From: an uncultured Bacteroidota bacterium
GTDB lineage: Bacteria; Bacteroidota; Bacteroidia; Chitinophagales; Chitinophagaceae
Length of the DNA: 7,082 bases
Assembly (NCBI GenBank): GCA_903881265.1
Contig: CAIRSV010000191.1
Span: forward strand, 1 to 7,082
Reading direction: 5' to 3'
Made by a program: the position numbers and the translations under genes. Below are positions 1 through 5,885 of the stretch, one piece after another. Each line of letters starts with the position of its first letter. Position 1 is the stretch's first letter. The notes below the pieces were generated by a model. It was not told where the DNA came from. It made no database searches and saw only the letters and a program-made list of their open reading frames with translations.

Positions 1-75
1 ATCGTTGATGCTAGCGGCTTTCAACGAAAATTAAAAGCAAGGCTTGCTTTAAAAGGAATGCGCCATCGTATGTAA
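1..75 (+). CDS. Possible 3' end of an unidentified gene (partial)
   Basis: The first frame is open from the window edge through 24 codons and ends at TAA (73-75). The visible peptide is strongly basic, ending in KARLALKGMRHRM, which would suit a basic C-terminal tail. Nothing in it identifies a family. An open run of 24 codons is not rare by chance (roughly one in three), so the call rests mainly on position: a plus-strand gene here would be convergent with truB, and the other two plus frames close early. A 7-bp inverted repeat (AAAGCAA/TTGCTTT, loop GGC, 34-50) lies inside it. Sequence to the left of the window would settle whether this is coding. Confidence 0.35.
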   Translation: MVDASGFQRKLKARLALKGMRHRM

Positions 76-160
76 CTACAAATGAGTATGTGATGGTATA
101 AAAATAGCATCAAGGTATGGCAGTCACGACTGCAATAAATAGGTTGTGAACGAAATTTTC

Positions 161-874
161 CTATTGCTTGGGGCTAATGATACGGGCATTCATAGACGTG
201 CCGAAATATTCTTTCATGTCATCCATGGTATAGGCATTTTCGATACGATGCTCGCCAATAGCGGTTCGTCGTAACATTTTGAGATAGCCGCCAACACCAA
301 GTGCCTCGCCCACATCGTTGGCGATCGAACGGATATAGGTGCCGCTGCTGCATTCTATTCGGAAATGAATCGCTGGCAATTCAATTTTTGTCAGTTCAAA
401 TTGACTAATCACCACATTCCTGCTTTTCATAGTCACTTCCTTACCCTGACGGGCTAGTTCATACACCGGCTTTCCTTCCTGTTTAATAGCCGAGTGGATA
501 GGTGGAAACTGCGTTATTTCGCCCGTAAATTGTTGGATGATATCATGAACCATGGCATCGGTTATATGCGAAATATCCTTTTTATCTTGCGGCATACTTT
601 CTAAATCATAGGTCGGCGTGACCTCCCCAAGTTGAATAATACCGGTATATTCTTTTTTCAGACCAAGTAATTCGGTTAATTTTTTTGTCCATTTTCCTGT
701 GCAAACTATCACTAGTCCGCTTGCCAAGGGGTCTAATGTGCCTGCGTGCCCTATCTTGGCTTTTGTCCATTTTTTAAGTTGCGCTACCACACCAAATGAG
801 GTCCATCCATAGGGTTTATCGATCAATAGCATATCCCCTTCGAGATAGTTTAATTCGTTTAGTTTCTTTTTCAT
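161..874 (-). CDS. truB: tRNA pseudouridine(55) synthase TruB
   Basis: This cytoplasmic enzyme isomerises uridine 55 in the T-loop of most tRNAs to pseudouridine. The 237-residue product has the family hallmarks: an N-terminal LLIDKPYGWTSF block (residues 16-27), the catalytic segment GHAGTLDPLASG (42-53) with Asp48 as the expected nucleophile, the KKEYTG block with the conserved Tyr76, and CSSGTYIRSI (175-184) with the conserved Tyr and Arg. The C-terminus is short with no obvious PUA domain, as is common in Bacteroidota TruB. I chose the ATG at 872-874, which begins MKKKLNEL. An in-frame TTG at 881-883 would add three residues but has no support and overlaps a possible promoter box. There is no clear ribosome binding site. 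The gene is divergent from the SMR transporter gene, so its promoter must lie within the short gap or just inside it. Confidence 0.96.
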   Translation of the reverse strand: MKKKLNELNYLEGDMLLIDKPYGWTSFGVVAQLKKWTKAKIGHAGTLDPLASGLVIVCTGKWTKKLTELLGLKKEYTGIIQLGEVTPTYDLESMPQDKKDISHITDAMVHDIIQQFTGEITQFPPIHSAIKQEGKPVYELARQGKEVTMKSRNVVISQFELTKIELPAIHFRIECSSGTYIRSIANDVGEALGVGGYLKMLRRTAIGEHRIENAYTMDDMKEYFGTSMNARIISPKQ

Positions 875-880
875 CCGTGG

Positions 881-888
881 CAAAAGTA
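881..888 (-). promoter_or_regulatory. Possible truB -7 promoter box (TACTTTTG)
   Basis: On the minus strand this reads TACTTTTG, matching the Bacteroidota -7 consensus TAnnTTTG. It ends only 6 nt before the truB ATG (874), so a transcript from it would be leaderless or nearly so. No TTTG-type -33 element sits at the usual 17-23 nt spacing, and an 8-mer with two free positions can occur by chance in AT-rich DNA. Confidence 0.3.
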
Positions 889-941
889 ATTTAAGACTTG
901 TTAATTAGGCCATGGATATAGCAAAAGCTCTTCTAAAACCA

Positions 942-949
942 TACATTTG
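942..949 (+). promoter_or_regulatory. Possible promoter -7 box for the SMR-reductase pair (TACATTTG)
   Basis: TACATTTG is an exact match to TAnnTTTG and lies 20 nt before the SMR start codon, which would give a leader of roughly 15 nt. No good -33 TTTG is present at the expected distance. The purine run AAAGGGAA (961-968) just before the ATG is the only Shine-Dalgarno-like stretch in the window, although its spacing of about 3 nt is short. Confidence 0.45.
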
Positions 950-969
950 CGCCATTAACAAAAGGGAAT

Positions 970-1284
970 ATGCATTGGATTATACTGGCTTTTGGTATTT
1001 TGTTTGAGGTGTTGGGTACTGTGGCCATGAAATATGCTGAAGGTTTCACTAAACCGCTTCCTTCAGTATTGGTCTTTGTATTTTACGGTTTAGCACTTGG
1101 ATCCTTGGTGTTGGTACTCAAGAAAATGGATGTGGGTATTGCATATTCTATTTGGGCAGGCGCTGGTACGGCACTGATTGCAATCATGGGGATGTTGTGG
1201 TTTAAAGAATCGGTCTCTGTTCCTAAGATATTGTCAATCGTATTGATCATTGCCGGTATTATCGGTTTAGAATTATTTGATTAG
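970..1284 (+). CDS. Small multidrug resistance (SMR) family transporter, EmrE/Qac type
   Basis: This is an inner-membrane protein of 104 residues, the usual SMR length, with four predicted transmembrane helices at about 3-20, 30-49, 57-77 and 85-102. SMR proteins work as antiparallel dimers that exchange protons for cationic substrates. The essential membrane glutamate is Glu13 in the first helix, equivalent to EmrE Glu14. The flanking EVLGTVAMKYAEGFT and the third-helix GIAYSIWAGAG (residues 56-66, with Tyr59 and Trp62) resemble EmrE/Qac multidrug exporters more than the guanidinium exporter (Gdx/SugE) subtype. The substrate is not determinable from sequence, and some members export metabolites or osmolytes. 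The next gene starts 4 nt after the stop, so the two are probably one transcript. Confidence 0.93.
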   Translation: MHWIILAFGILFEVLGTVAMKYAEGFTKPLPSVLVFVFYGLALGSLVLVLKKMDVGIAYSIWAGAGTALIAIMGMLWFKESVSVPKILSIVLIIAGIIGLELFD

Positions 1285-1288
1285 AAAA

Positions 1289-2449
1289 ATGAATGTTTTT
1301 ATAACTGGATCCACCGGTTTTTTAGGTGGCGAAATTTTAATGCTTCTCTCCAAGCGGGAAGAGATAACGAAGATTTATTGTCTGCTTCGTGCAGACAATG
1401 AAGCGGTCGCAGATGCCCGTCTTGAAAAGGTCTTCAAGTTACACGATGATTTTTTTGATAGGAATAAAGTGATTCCTGTAATCGGCAATTTGTCAGATGA
1501 TGGCATGGATCAACAACTGATTGCCAATGAACAATTGAAGGATGTCAATGTCATCATTCACTCGGCGGCCAATACCTCATTTGCTAAAATTTATGACGAT
1601 GTGGTGCAAAAAGTGAATCTGAATGGGTTGCAGCAGATTCTCAATTGGAGTAAAACATTAGACCATCTTGAAACCTTTACCTATGTGGGTACAGCCACTA
1701 TCATCGGAAAAGGGGTAACCGACCGATTGATTTTTGAAGATGAATCACCAAGTGCCGACTCAATCCATTTTGTCAAATACACGTATACCAAAATGATGGG
1801 TGAGTTGATGATACGTGAGGCCTTACCGGTAGATAAAATCTTGATTGTTCGTCCTTCCATTATTTTGGGCAATTCAAGGGCTCGTATTCCGCGCTCCAAT
1901 GTTATTCTTTGGACATTGGCAGCAGTGAATGTGTTGCGTTTGATACCTGTGCGGCCGGCACCTAAGTTGGATATCATTTCGGTTGATTATGCAGCCTACG
2001 CCATTGATGCCTTGTTATTTGCCAAGCGAAACCATACGGTTTATCATGTATCAGCGGGTGAACATTCGTGCACTACGAATCTAAAATTGACGGAAGCGAT
2101 CGCACCGCATTTTTCTGACCGACCCGATTTTAAATTCATTTCACATAAATTATTGAACCAGATTAAGCTCTGGGCTAAAAACAAACTTCCGGCAGATGCC
2201 GAACTTCATCAGCATACCGAATATCTCGATTATTGGTATGAAGTATTTGAAGAGAAATCGCAGTTGCGAATACTCTTCGGCGGTATGGACCCCTATATCG
2301 AGTTTATCAATCTTGGTCAGGTCTTCGATAACAAACGATTGATCGAAGACACCGGCATTAATTACCCCGAACCAGTGCACGAGTATATTCAGCGTTGCAT
2401 TGATCATCTCGGCAATATCGATATCATGGAGGGCGCTCTTGACCCGTAG
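1289..2449 (+). CDS. NAD(P)-dependent SDR, NAD-binding_4 (thioester/acyl reductase-like)
   Basis: The protein is a 386-residue extended short-chain dehydrogenase. The Rossmann fold starts at residue 2 with the dinucleotide-binding motif TGSTGFLG (6-13), followed by a CLLR strand end (31-34) typical of the NAD-binding_4 (male-sterility/thioester reductase) branch. Further on are HSAA (91-94), a conserved VNLNG Asn (110), a VGTAT strand carrying the probable catalytic Thr/Ser (133-137) and the catalytic Tyr164-x3-Lys168. No adenylation or carrier domain is fused, so it is a free-standing reductase. The C-terminal third, ending FDNKRLIEDTGINYPEPVHEYI, is reminiscent of fatty acyl-CoA reductase tails, which makes an acyl thioester or fatty aldehyde substrate plausible but unproven. 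I chose the ATG at 1289, because the in-frame TTG at 1277 overlaps the upstream gene. Translational coupling to the SMR gene is likely. Confidence 0.85.
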   Translation: MNVFITGSTGFLGGEILMLLSKREEITKIYCLLRADNEAVADARLEKVFKLHDDFFDRNKVIPVIGNLSDDGMDQQLIANEQLKDVNVIIHSAANTSFAKIYDDVVQKVNLNGLQQILNWSKTLDHLETFTYVGTATIIGKGVTDRLIFEDESPSADSIHFVKYTYTKMMGELMIREALPVDKILIVRPSIILGNSRARIPRSNVILWTLAAVNVLRLIPVRPAPKLDIISVDYAAYAIDALLFAKRNHTVYHVSAGEHSCTTNLKLTEAIAPHFSDRPDFKFISHKLLNQIKLWAKNKLPADAELHQHTEYLDYWYEVFEEKSQLRILFGGMDPYIEFINLGQVFDNKRLIEDTGINYPEPVHEYIQRCIDHLGNIDIMEGALDP

Positions 2450-2702
2450 ATCGCTGCATAATCGTATCGACGAAGGGCTATTATGATCAGGTTACAACAA
2501 TTTCATTGACTTGCATAGAGCTGATGCAGCCTATACATCATTGTCAAAGTTATCGCCTTCATAAGCTTCAATGCACTATGCATAAGCCTTCTCGTTATGA
2601 ATATGGACGGATACCTGTTTTTATTTATGGCAGGCAGATTTAAAAATAATTAGGTTTAAGTGTATATATTTGCGTTCAATTAAAAATACTTATTAAAAGT
2701 TT
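2450..2702. other. Intergenic region before efp
   Basis: This 253-bp gap has no open frame of useful length and no strong rho-independent terminator for the upstream reductase gene. A weak inverted repeat TGCAT/ATGCA with a 7-nt loop occurs near 2513-2529, without a following T-run. The last 60 bp are very AT-rich and hold the probable efp promoter. Confidence 0.6.
2665..2672 (+). promoter_or_regulatory. Probable efp-accB-accC promoter -7 box (TATATTTG)
   Basis: TATATTTG exactly matches the Bacteroidota TAnnTTTG box and lies 30 nt before the efp ATG, in an AT-rich region after a 200-bp gap. A partial -33 element (TTTA at 2639-2642) sits 22 nt upstream. The predicted leader is about 20-25 nt. 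There is no Shine-Dalgarno sequence before the ATG. Confidence 0.55.
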
Positions 2703-3269
2703 ATGGCAACAACAGCAGACATGCGTTCCGGCTTAATCATCAAATTAGATGGTAGCCTTTATTCAGTGGTAGAATTCGGACAAAACAAAACAGCTCGTGC
2801 AGCAGCAAAAGTATGGGCAAAATTGAAAGGTGTTGATAATAACCGCACTATTGAACAAACATGGAACAGTGGTGAAACAATTCACCCGGTAAGAGTTGAA
2901 AAGAAAACATACCAATATCTTTATAAGGATGAAACAGGGTATAGCTTCATGGACAATGAAACCTTTGAACAAATCACGGTGGCAGAAACATTGGTGAATG
3001 CGCCACAGTTTTTAAAAGACGGACAAGAAGTGATTGTTTTGTTGAACGGAGAAACAGATATGCCAATAGGTGTTGAACTTCCTGAAAAGATTGAGGTATT
3101 AGTTACCTATAGCGAACCAGGCATGAAGGGCGATACAGCCACACGTACATTAAAACCGGCAACGATCGAAACGGGCGCTACTGTAAATGTGCCTTTATTT
3201 GTAAATGAAGGCGAAATGATACGTATCAGCACTAAAACAGGTGAATACGTAGAACGTGTAAAAAGCTAG
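2703..3269 (+). CDS. efp: Elongation factor P with atypical acceptor loop
   Basis: EF-P binds the ribosome between the P and E sites and relieves stalling at consecutive prolines. The 188-residue length and three-domain layout are normal. The N-terminal KOW-like domain opens with ATTADMRSGLIIKLDG, the middle OB domain includes FMDNETFEQI (79-88), and the C-terminal domain has the EF-P signature region GMKGDTATRTLKPATIETGA (140-159) and ends EYVERVKS. The oddity is domain I. After VVEF (22-25) the loop reads GQNKTARAAAKVW, whereas familiar EF-Ps have a KPGKG-type tip. An ungapped alignment to the remembered consensus puts Arg32 where E. coli has the beta-lysylated Lys34, with Thr and Ala replacing the Pro and Gly. 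The rest of the protein looks intact, so this is probably a functional sub-type and not decay. It is the first gene of a likely operon with accB, 40 nt downstream. Confidence 0.95.
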   Translation: MATTADMRSGLIIKLDGSLYSVVEFGQNKTARAAAKVWAKLKGVDNNRTIEQTWNSGETIHPVRVEKKTYQYLYKDETGYSFMDNETFEQITVAETLVNAPQFLKDGQEVIVLLNGETDMPIGVELPEKIEVLVTYSEPGMKGDTATRTLKPATIETGATVNVPLFVNEGEMIRISTKTGEYVERVKS

Positions 3270-3309
3270 TTTTTATCCATTTATAATACATCATTAAAAT
3301 TCAATACTA

Positions 3310-3903
3310 ATGGCTACAGCAAAAAAAGCAGCTCCTAAAAAAGCGGCACCTAAGAAAGCAGCTCCTAAAAAAGCGGCAGCATCAGTTGCAGTTAAAGCGC
3401 TTGCTTCAACATCGTCAGATAAAATACCGGCTGCGGTTTTTAATATCAATGAAATCAATGACCTGATCAATGCAGTCAATCATTCGAATGTGAATGAACT
3501 GAAGCTTGAGAAAGGTGATTTTAAAATCACGATTCGTCAGGGTGGCGAAGTAGTGAGTACCAATCAACTGCTTGTGCATGCACCTGCTATCGCAGCGCCG
3601 GCTCCTGTTGCGGCAGCTACGCCAATAGCAGCAGCACCGGTTCAGGAAGTCGTATCAGAAAACTTGCACACCATCAAATCGCCTATGATAGGCACTTTTT
3701 ATCGTTCATCAGGCCCTGGCAAACCAGTCTTCGTCAATGTAGGCGACGATATCAAAGTGGGCGACGTGCTTTGTATTGTAGAAGCTATGAAACTGTTTAA
3801 TGAAATCGAAAGCGAAGTGAACGGAAAAGTCGTTAAAATGTTAGTCGATGACACCTCGCCAATAGAGTATGATCAACCCCTATTTTTAGTGCAACTTGCG
3901 TAA
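3310..3903 (+). CDS. accB: Biotin carboxyl carrier protein of acetyl-CoA carboxylase, with H1-like N-terminal tail
   Basis: AccB carries the biotin shuttled between biotin carboxylase and carboxyltransferase in malonyl-CoA synthesis. Of 197 residues, the last 80 or so form the biotinyl domain: IKSPMIGTFYRS (122-133) and the biotinylation site EAMKLFNEI, with Lys161 as the acceptor. Residues 43-78 match the usual AccB N-terminal region (NINEINDLINAV ... ELKLEKGDFKITI), and an Ala/Pro linker spans about 90-111. What is unusual is residues 1-25, a Lys/Ala/Pro tail of four KKAAP-type repeats resembling bacterial histone-H1-like proteins. The tail cannot be dismissed as a wrong start easily, because the next Met in frame is residue 126. 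The gene lies 40 nt after efp and 120 nt before accC. No Shine-Dalgarno sequence is visible. Confidence 0.95.
   Translation: MATAKKAAPKKAAPKKAAPKKAAASVAVKALASTSSDKIPAAVFNINEINDLINAVNHSNVNELKLEKGDFKITIRQGGEVVSTNQLLVHAPAIAAPAPVAAATPIAAAPVQEVVSENLHTIKSPMIGTFYRSSGPGKPVFVNVGDDIKVGDVLCIVEAMKLFNEIESEVNGKVVKMLVDDTSPIEYDQPLFLVQLA
3328..3378 (+). repeat. Short in-frame tandem repeat encoding the AccB KKAAP tail
   Basis: A 21-nt stretch beginning GCAGCTCCTAAAAAAGCGGC occurs identically at 3328-3348 and 3358-3378, giving a 30-nt period. Within it a degenerate 15-nt period encodes one Lys-Lys-Ala-Ala-Pro unit each. All units are multiples of three, so slippage would change tail length without breaking the frame. 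Confidence 0.85.
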
Positions 3904-4023
3904 TATCAACGTTTGAAAAGCAGGTAATTTGAATTGTAGATGATCCACGCGTGGTTTAATGTTCGATTTTTCAACTAGCTGTATTTTCAAATTTTTGATG
4001 TTTAACTCATTAATTAGAATCAA
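3904..4023. other. accB-accC intergenic region with a 10-bp perfect palindrome
   Basis: This 120-bp gap is long for an accB-accC pair. It contains the perfect palindrome CCACGCGTGG at 3945-3954, which is GC-rich against AT-rich surroundings. No full TAnnTTTG box was found, so read-through from the efp promoter is the simplest model for accC expression. The palindrome could be a protein-binding site, but its stem is too short to be a good terminator hairpin. Confidence 0.5.
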
Positions 4024-5361
4024 ATGTTTAGAAAGATATTAATTGCCAACAGAGGAGAAATTGCGTTACGTATTATCCGCACATGCCGCGAAATGGGCAT
4101 TCCTACAGTAGCAGTCTATTCGACAGCCGACAAGGATAGTTTACATGTTCGTTTTGCAGATGAAGCGGTTTGTATCGGAAAACCTTCAAGCGCCGAATCG
4201 TATTTGAATATACCTCATATCATGGCGGCGGCCGAAATTACCAACGCCGATGCGATTCATCCTGGCTATGGTTTCTTGGCCGAGAATGCAAAGTTTGCTG
4301 AAATATGCGGGCAGCATAAGATCAAATTTATTGGGCCAACCCCAGAAATGATCAATGCGATGGGTGATAAGATCACTGCGAAAGATACGATGATTAAAGC
4401 TGGTGTACCTTGTATTCCAGGGTCTGAAGGCTTAATCGAATCGGTTGCGGAAGCAAAAAAACAAGCCAAAAAAATAGGCTATCCAGTTATACTCAAAGCC
4501 ACAGCTGGCGGTGGCGGTAAAGGAATGAGACTGGTTTGGAAAGAATCAGAAATCGAAAAAGCATACGAAAATGCGAAAGCAGAGGCAGCGGTTTCGTTTA
4601 AGAATGATGGTATTTATCTTGAGAAATATGTGGAAGAGCCTCGTCATATTGAAATACAAATTGCTGGCGACCAATATGGAAAAGCGTGTCATCTGAGCGA
4701 GCGCGATTGTTCAATACAACGTCGTCATCAGAAATTGGTCGAAGAGAGTCCATCGCCCTTTATGACGCCTGATTTGCGTCAACGAATGGGCGAAGCCGCT
4801 ATCAAAGCGGCCAACTCAATCAAGTATGAAGGTGTTGGTACGGTTGAATTTCTGGTAGACAAGCATCGCAATTTTTATTTCATGGAAATGAATACTCGTA
4901 TCCAGGTCGAACATTGCGTAACGGAGGAAGTAATCAACTATGATCTCATCAAAGAGCAAATCAAGATTGCTGGCGGTGTGCCGATATCAGGAAATAATTA
5001 TGAACCTAAGATGCACGCCATCGAATGTCGTATTAATGCCGAAGATCCTTATAACGACTTCAGGCCATCACCAGGTAAAATAACAGTATTACATACACCA
5101 GGAGGACACGGAGTACGTATCGATTCGCATATTTATGCGGGTTATACCATTCCGCCGTTTTATGATTCAATGATAGCCAAAATCATAGCGGTAGCGCAAA
5201 CTAGAGAAGAAGCCATTAATACGATGAGTCGGGCTTTAAGTGAATATGTTATTGAAGGGATCAAGACGACGATCCCATTTCATCAGCAATTGATGCAAAA
5301 CGAGGATTTTAGAAGTGGCAATTTCACTACCAAGTTTATGGAATCATTTGAATTGAAGTAA
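4024..5361 (+). CDS. accC: Biotin carboxylase subunit of acetyl-CoA carboxylase
   Basis: AccC uses ATP and bicarbonate to carboxylate the biotin on AccB in the cytoplasm. The 445 residues equal the normal length of a stand-alone subunit, with no fused carrier domain. Visible motifs in order are ILIANRGEIALRI (5-17), HPGYGFLAEN (79-88), Lys116 in GDK, the ATP-grasp glycine-rich loop GGGGKGMR (162-169), RHIEIQ (207-212), VEF with Glu275, and the signature EMNTRIQVEH (288-297) that supplies the metal-binding Glu288, Asn290 and catalytic Arg292 and Glu296. ECRINAED (334-341) contains the biotin/bicarbonate-site arginine. All expected catalytic residues are present. Pyruvate or propionyl-CoA carboxylase subunits share these motifs, but the adjacent accB makes the acetyl-CoA carboxylase role the best reading. 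No accA or accD is in the window. Confidence 0.96.
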   Translation: MFRKILIANRGEIALRIIRTCREMGIPTVAVYSTADKDSLHVRFADEAVCIGKPSSAESYLNIPHIMAAAEITNADAIHPGYGFLAENAKFAEICGQHKIKFIGPTPEMINAMGDKITAKDTMIKAGVPCIPGSEGLIESVAEAKKQAKKIGYPVILKATAGGGGKGMRLVWKESEIEKAYENAKAEAAVSFKNDGIYLEKYVEEPRHIEIQIAGDQYGKACHLSERDCSIQRRHQKLVEESPSPFMTPDLRQRMGEAAIKAANSIKYEGVGTVEFLVDKHRNFYFMEMNTRIQVEHCVTEEVINYDLIKEQIKIAGGVPISGNNYEPKMHAIECRINAEDPYNDFRPSPGKITVLHTPGGHGVRIDSHIYAGYTIPPFYDSMIAKIIAVAQTREEAINTMSRALSEYVIEGIKTTIPFHQQLMQNEDFRSGNFTTKFMESFELK

Positions 5362-5750
5362 GGCAGGCGTCTATTGAAATCGAATAAATCAGTATCGTTT
5401 TTTGCAGTCAATGAGCTAAAGAGCTGTGTTATTATGTTCAGCATTCACCGATCTCGGCTGTTAAAAAATAAGGACTAAGCTAGTTAAGAGTACAATTGGC
5501 TAACCAATGTAGGTAGGCATTAGCTAGAATTTTCTTCATGTTGATTGATGGAAAATTTATAGAATCATTTTTCCCGAATAGATTATTTAGTATCAAGCAC
5601 GCATGTGATTGGAGTGATCGTGACGATGTACACAAGCCGTACGATCCGAATCGTATTCTTTTTGGTACCATACTCACTAGCTCCTCCATACTAGGATCTT
5701 CGGCATTTATCTTTGGCTCTATCGAATACAGTTTCTATATGCCGAGTATT

Positions 5751-5772
5751 AAATTTGTGTAAAATTTGTGTA
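5751..5772 (+). repeat. 11-bp perfect tandem duplication (AAATTTGTGTA x2)
   Basis: The two copies, 5751-5761 and 5762-5772, abut with no spacer. With the preceding T, the first copy also spells TAAATTTG (5750-5757), a TAnnTTTG match, but without a good -33 element. It overlaps the end of the doubtful 74-codon frame. Confidence 0.85.
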
Positions 5773-5774
5773 GA

Positions 5775-5799
5775 AAAAAGGCCTTTTTGATGTTTTTTT
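5775..5799 (+). terminator. Weak possible terminator: AAAAAGGCCTTTTT palindrome plus T-run
   Basis: A 14-bp perfect palindrome could fold as a 5-bp A-T stem with a GGCC loop, followed by a run of seven T at 5793-5799. The stem is weak, and it lies over 400 nt beyond the accC stop, so it may be no more than AT-rich sequence. Confidence 0.25.
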
Positions 5800-5819
5800 A
5801 ACTTTTAATTTAAAATTAA

Positions 5820-5850
5820 TTTTGAAAACTCAATTTTTCTTGTAAATTTG
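5820..5850 (+). promoter_or_regulatory. Promoter of the secreted repeat protein (TTTTG / TAAATTTG)
   Basis: This is the best promoter match in the window. TTTTG at 5820-5824 serves as the -33 element and TAAATTTG at 5843-5850 as the -7 box, separated by 18 nt, within the range reported for Bacteroidota housekeeping promoters. The box ends 35 nt before the ATG at 5886, which supports that start over internal Met codons. No Shine-Dalgarno sequence lies between. Confidence 0.7.
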
Positions 5851-5885
5851 TATGTTATATATCATTATTAATTAATAATTTATCA

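Larger units (their letters stand above)
5362..5885. other. 524-bp region without a convincing gene
   Basis: Open frames exist on both strands in the same stretch (plus 5538-5762, 74 codons; minus 5480-5689, 69 codons). Neither product resembles anything I recognise, and their overlap suggests chance. No strong accC terminator is seen. Small structures present are ATTGG/CCAAT with a 4-nt loop (5495-5508), an 11-bp perfect tandem duplication (5751-5772), and the palindrome AAAAAGGCCTTTTT (5775-5788) followed by a T-run. The right end is extremely AT-rich and holds the promoter of the next gene. Confidence 0.6.

Noticed and set aside
31..54. Inverted repeat AAAGCAA/TTGCTTT that could terminate truB on the minus strand, followed there by TTAATTTT
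   Set aside because: The stem is short and AT-rich, it lies over 100 nt past the truB stop, and it falls inside the possible end of a plus-strand gene.
120..133. Inverted repeat GCAGTC-AC-GACTGC downstream of truB
   Set aside because: A 2-nt loop forces a weaker 5-bp stem, and no T-run follows on either strand, so it is not a credible terminator.
1681..2407. Minus-strand open frames inside the reductase gene (98 and 85 codons)
   Set aside because: They lie wholly opposite a clearly coding Rossmann-fold gene and encode no recognisable protein.
5556..5570. 15-nt stretch nearly identical (14 of 15) to the 3' end of accC (5335-5349), both encoding KF-x-ESF
   Set aside because: Similarity stops abruptly on both sides, so there is no evidence of a duplicated accC tail. 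Probably coincidence.
5538..5762. 74-codon plus-strand open frame starting MLIDGKFIESFF
   Set aside because: No recognisable family, no promoter or ribosome site, and overlapped by a similar-length frame on the other strand. Its end falls in an 11-bp tandem repeat. Treated as chance.
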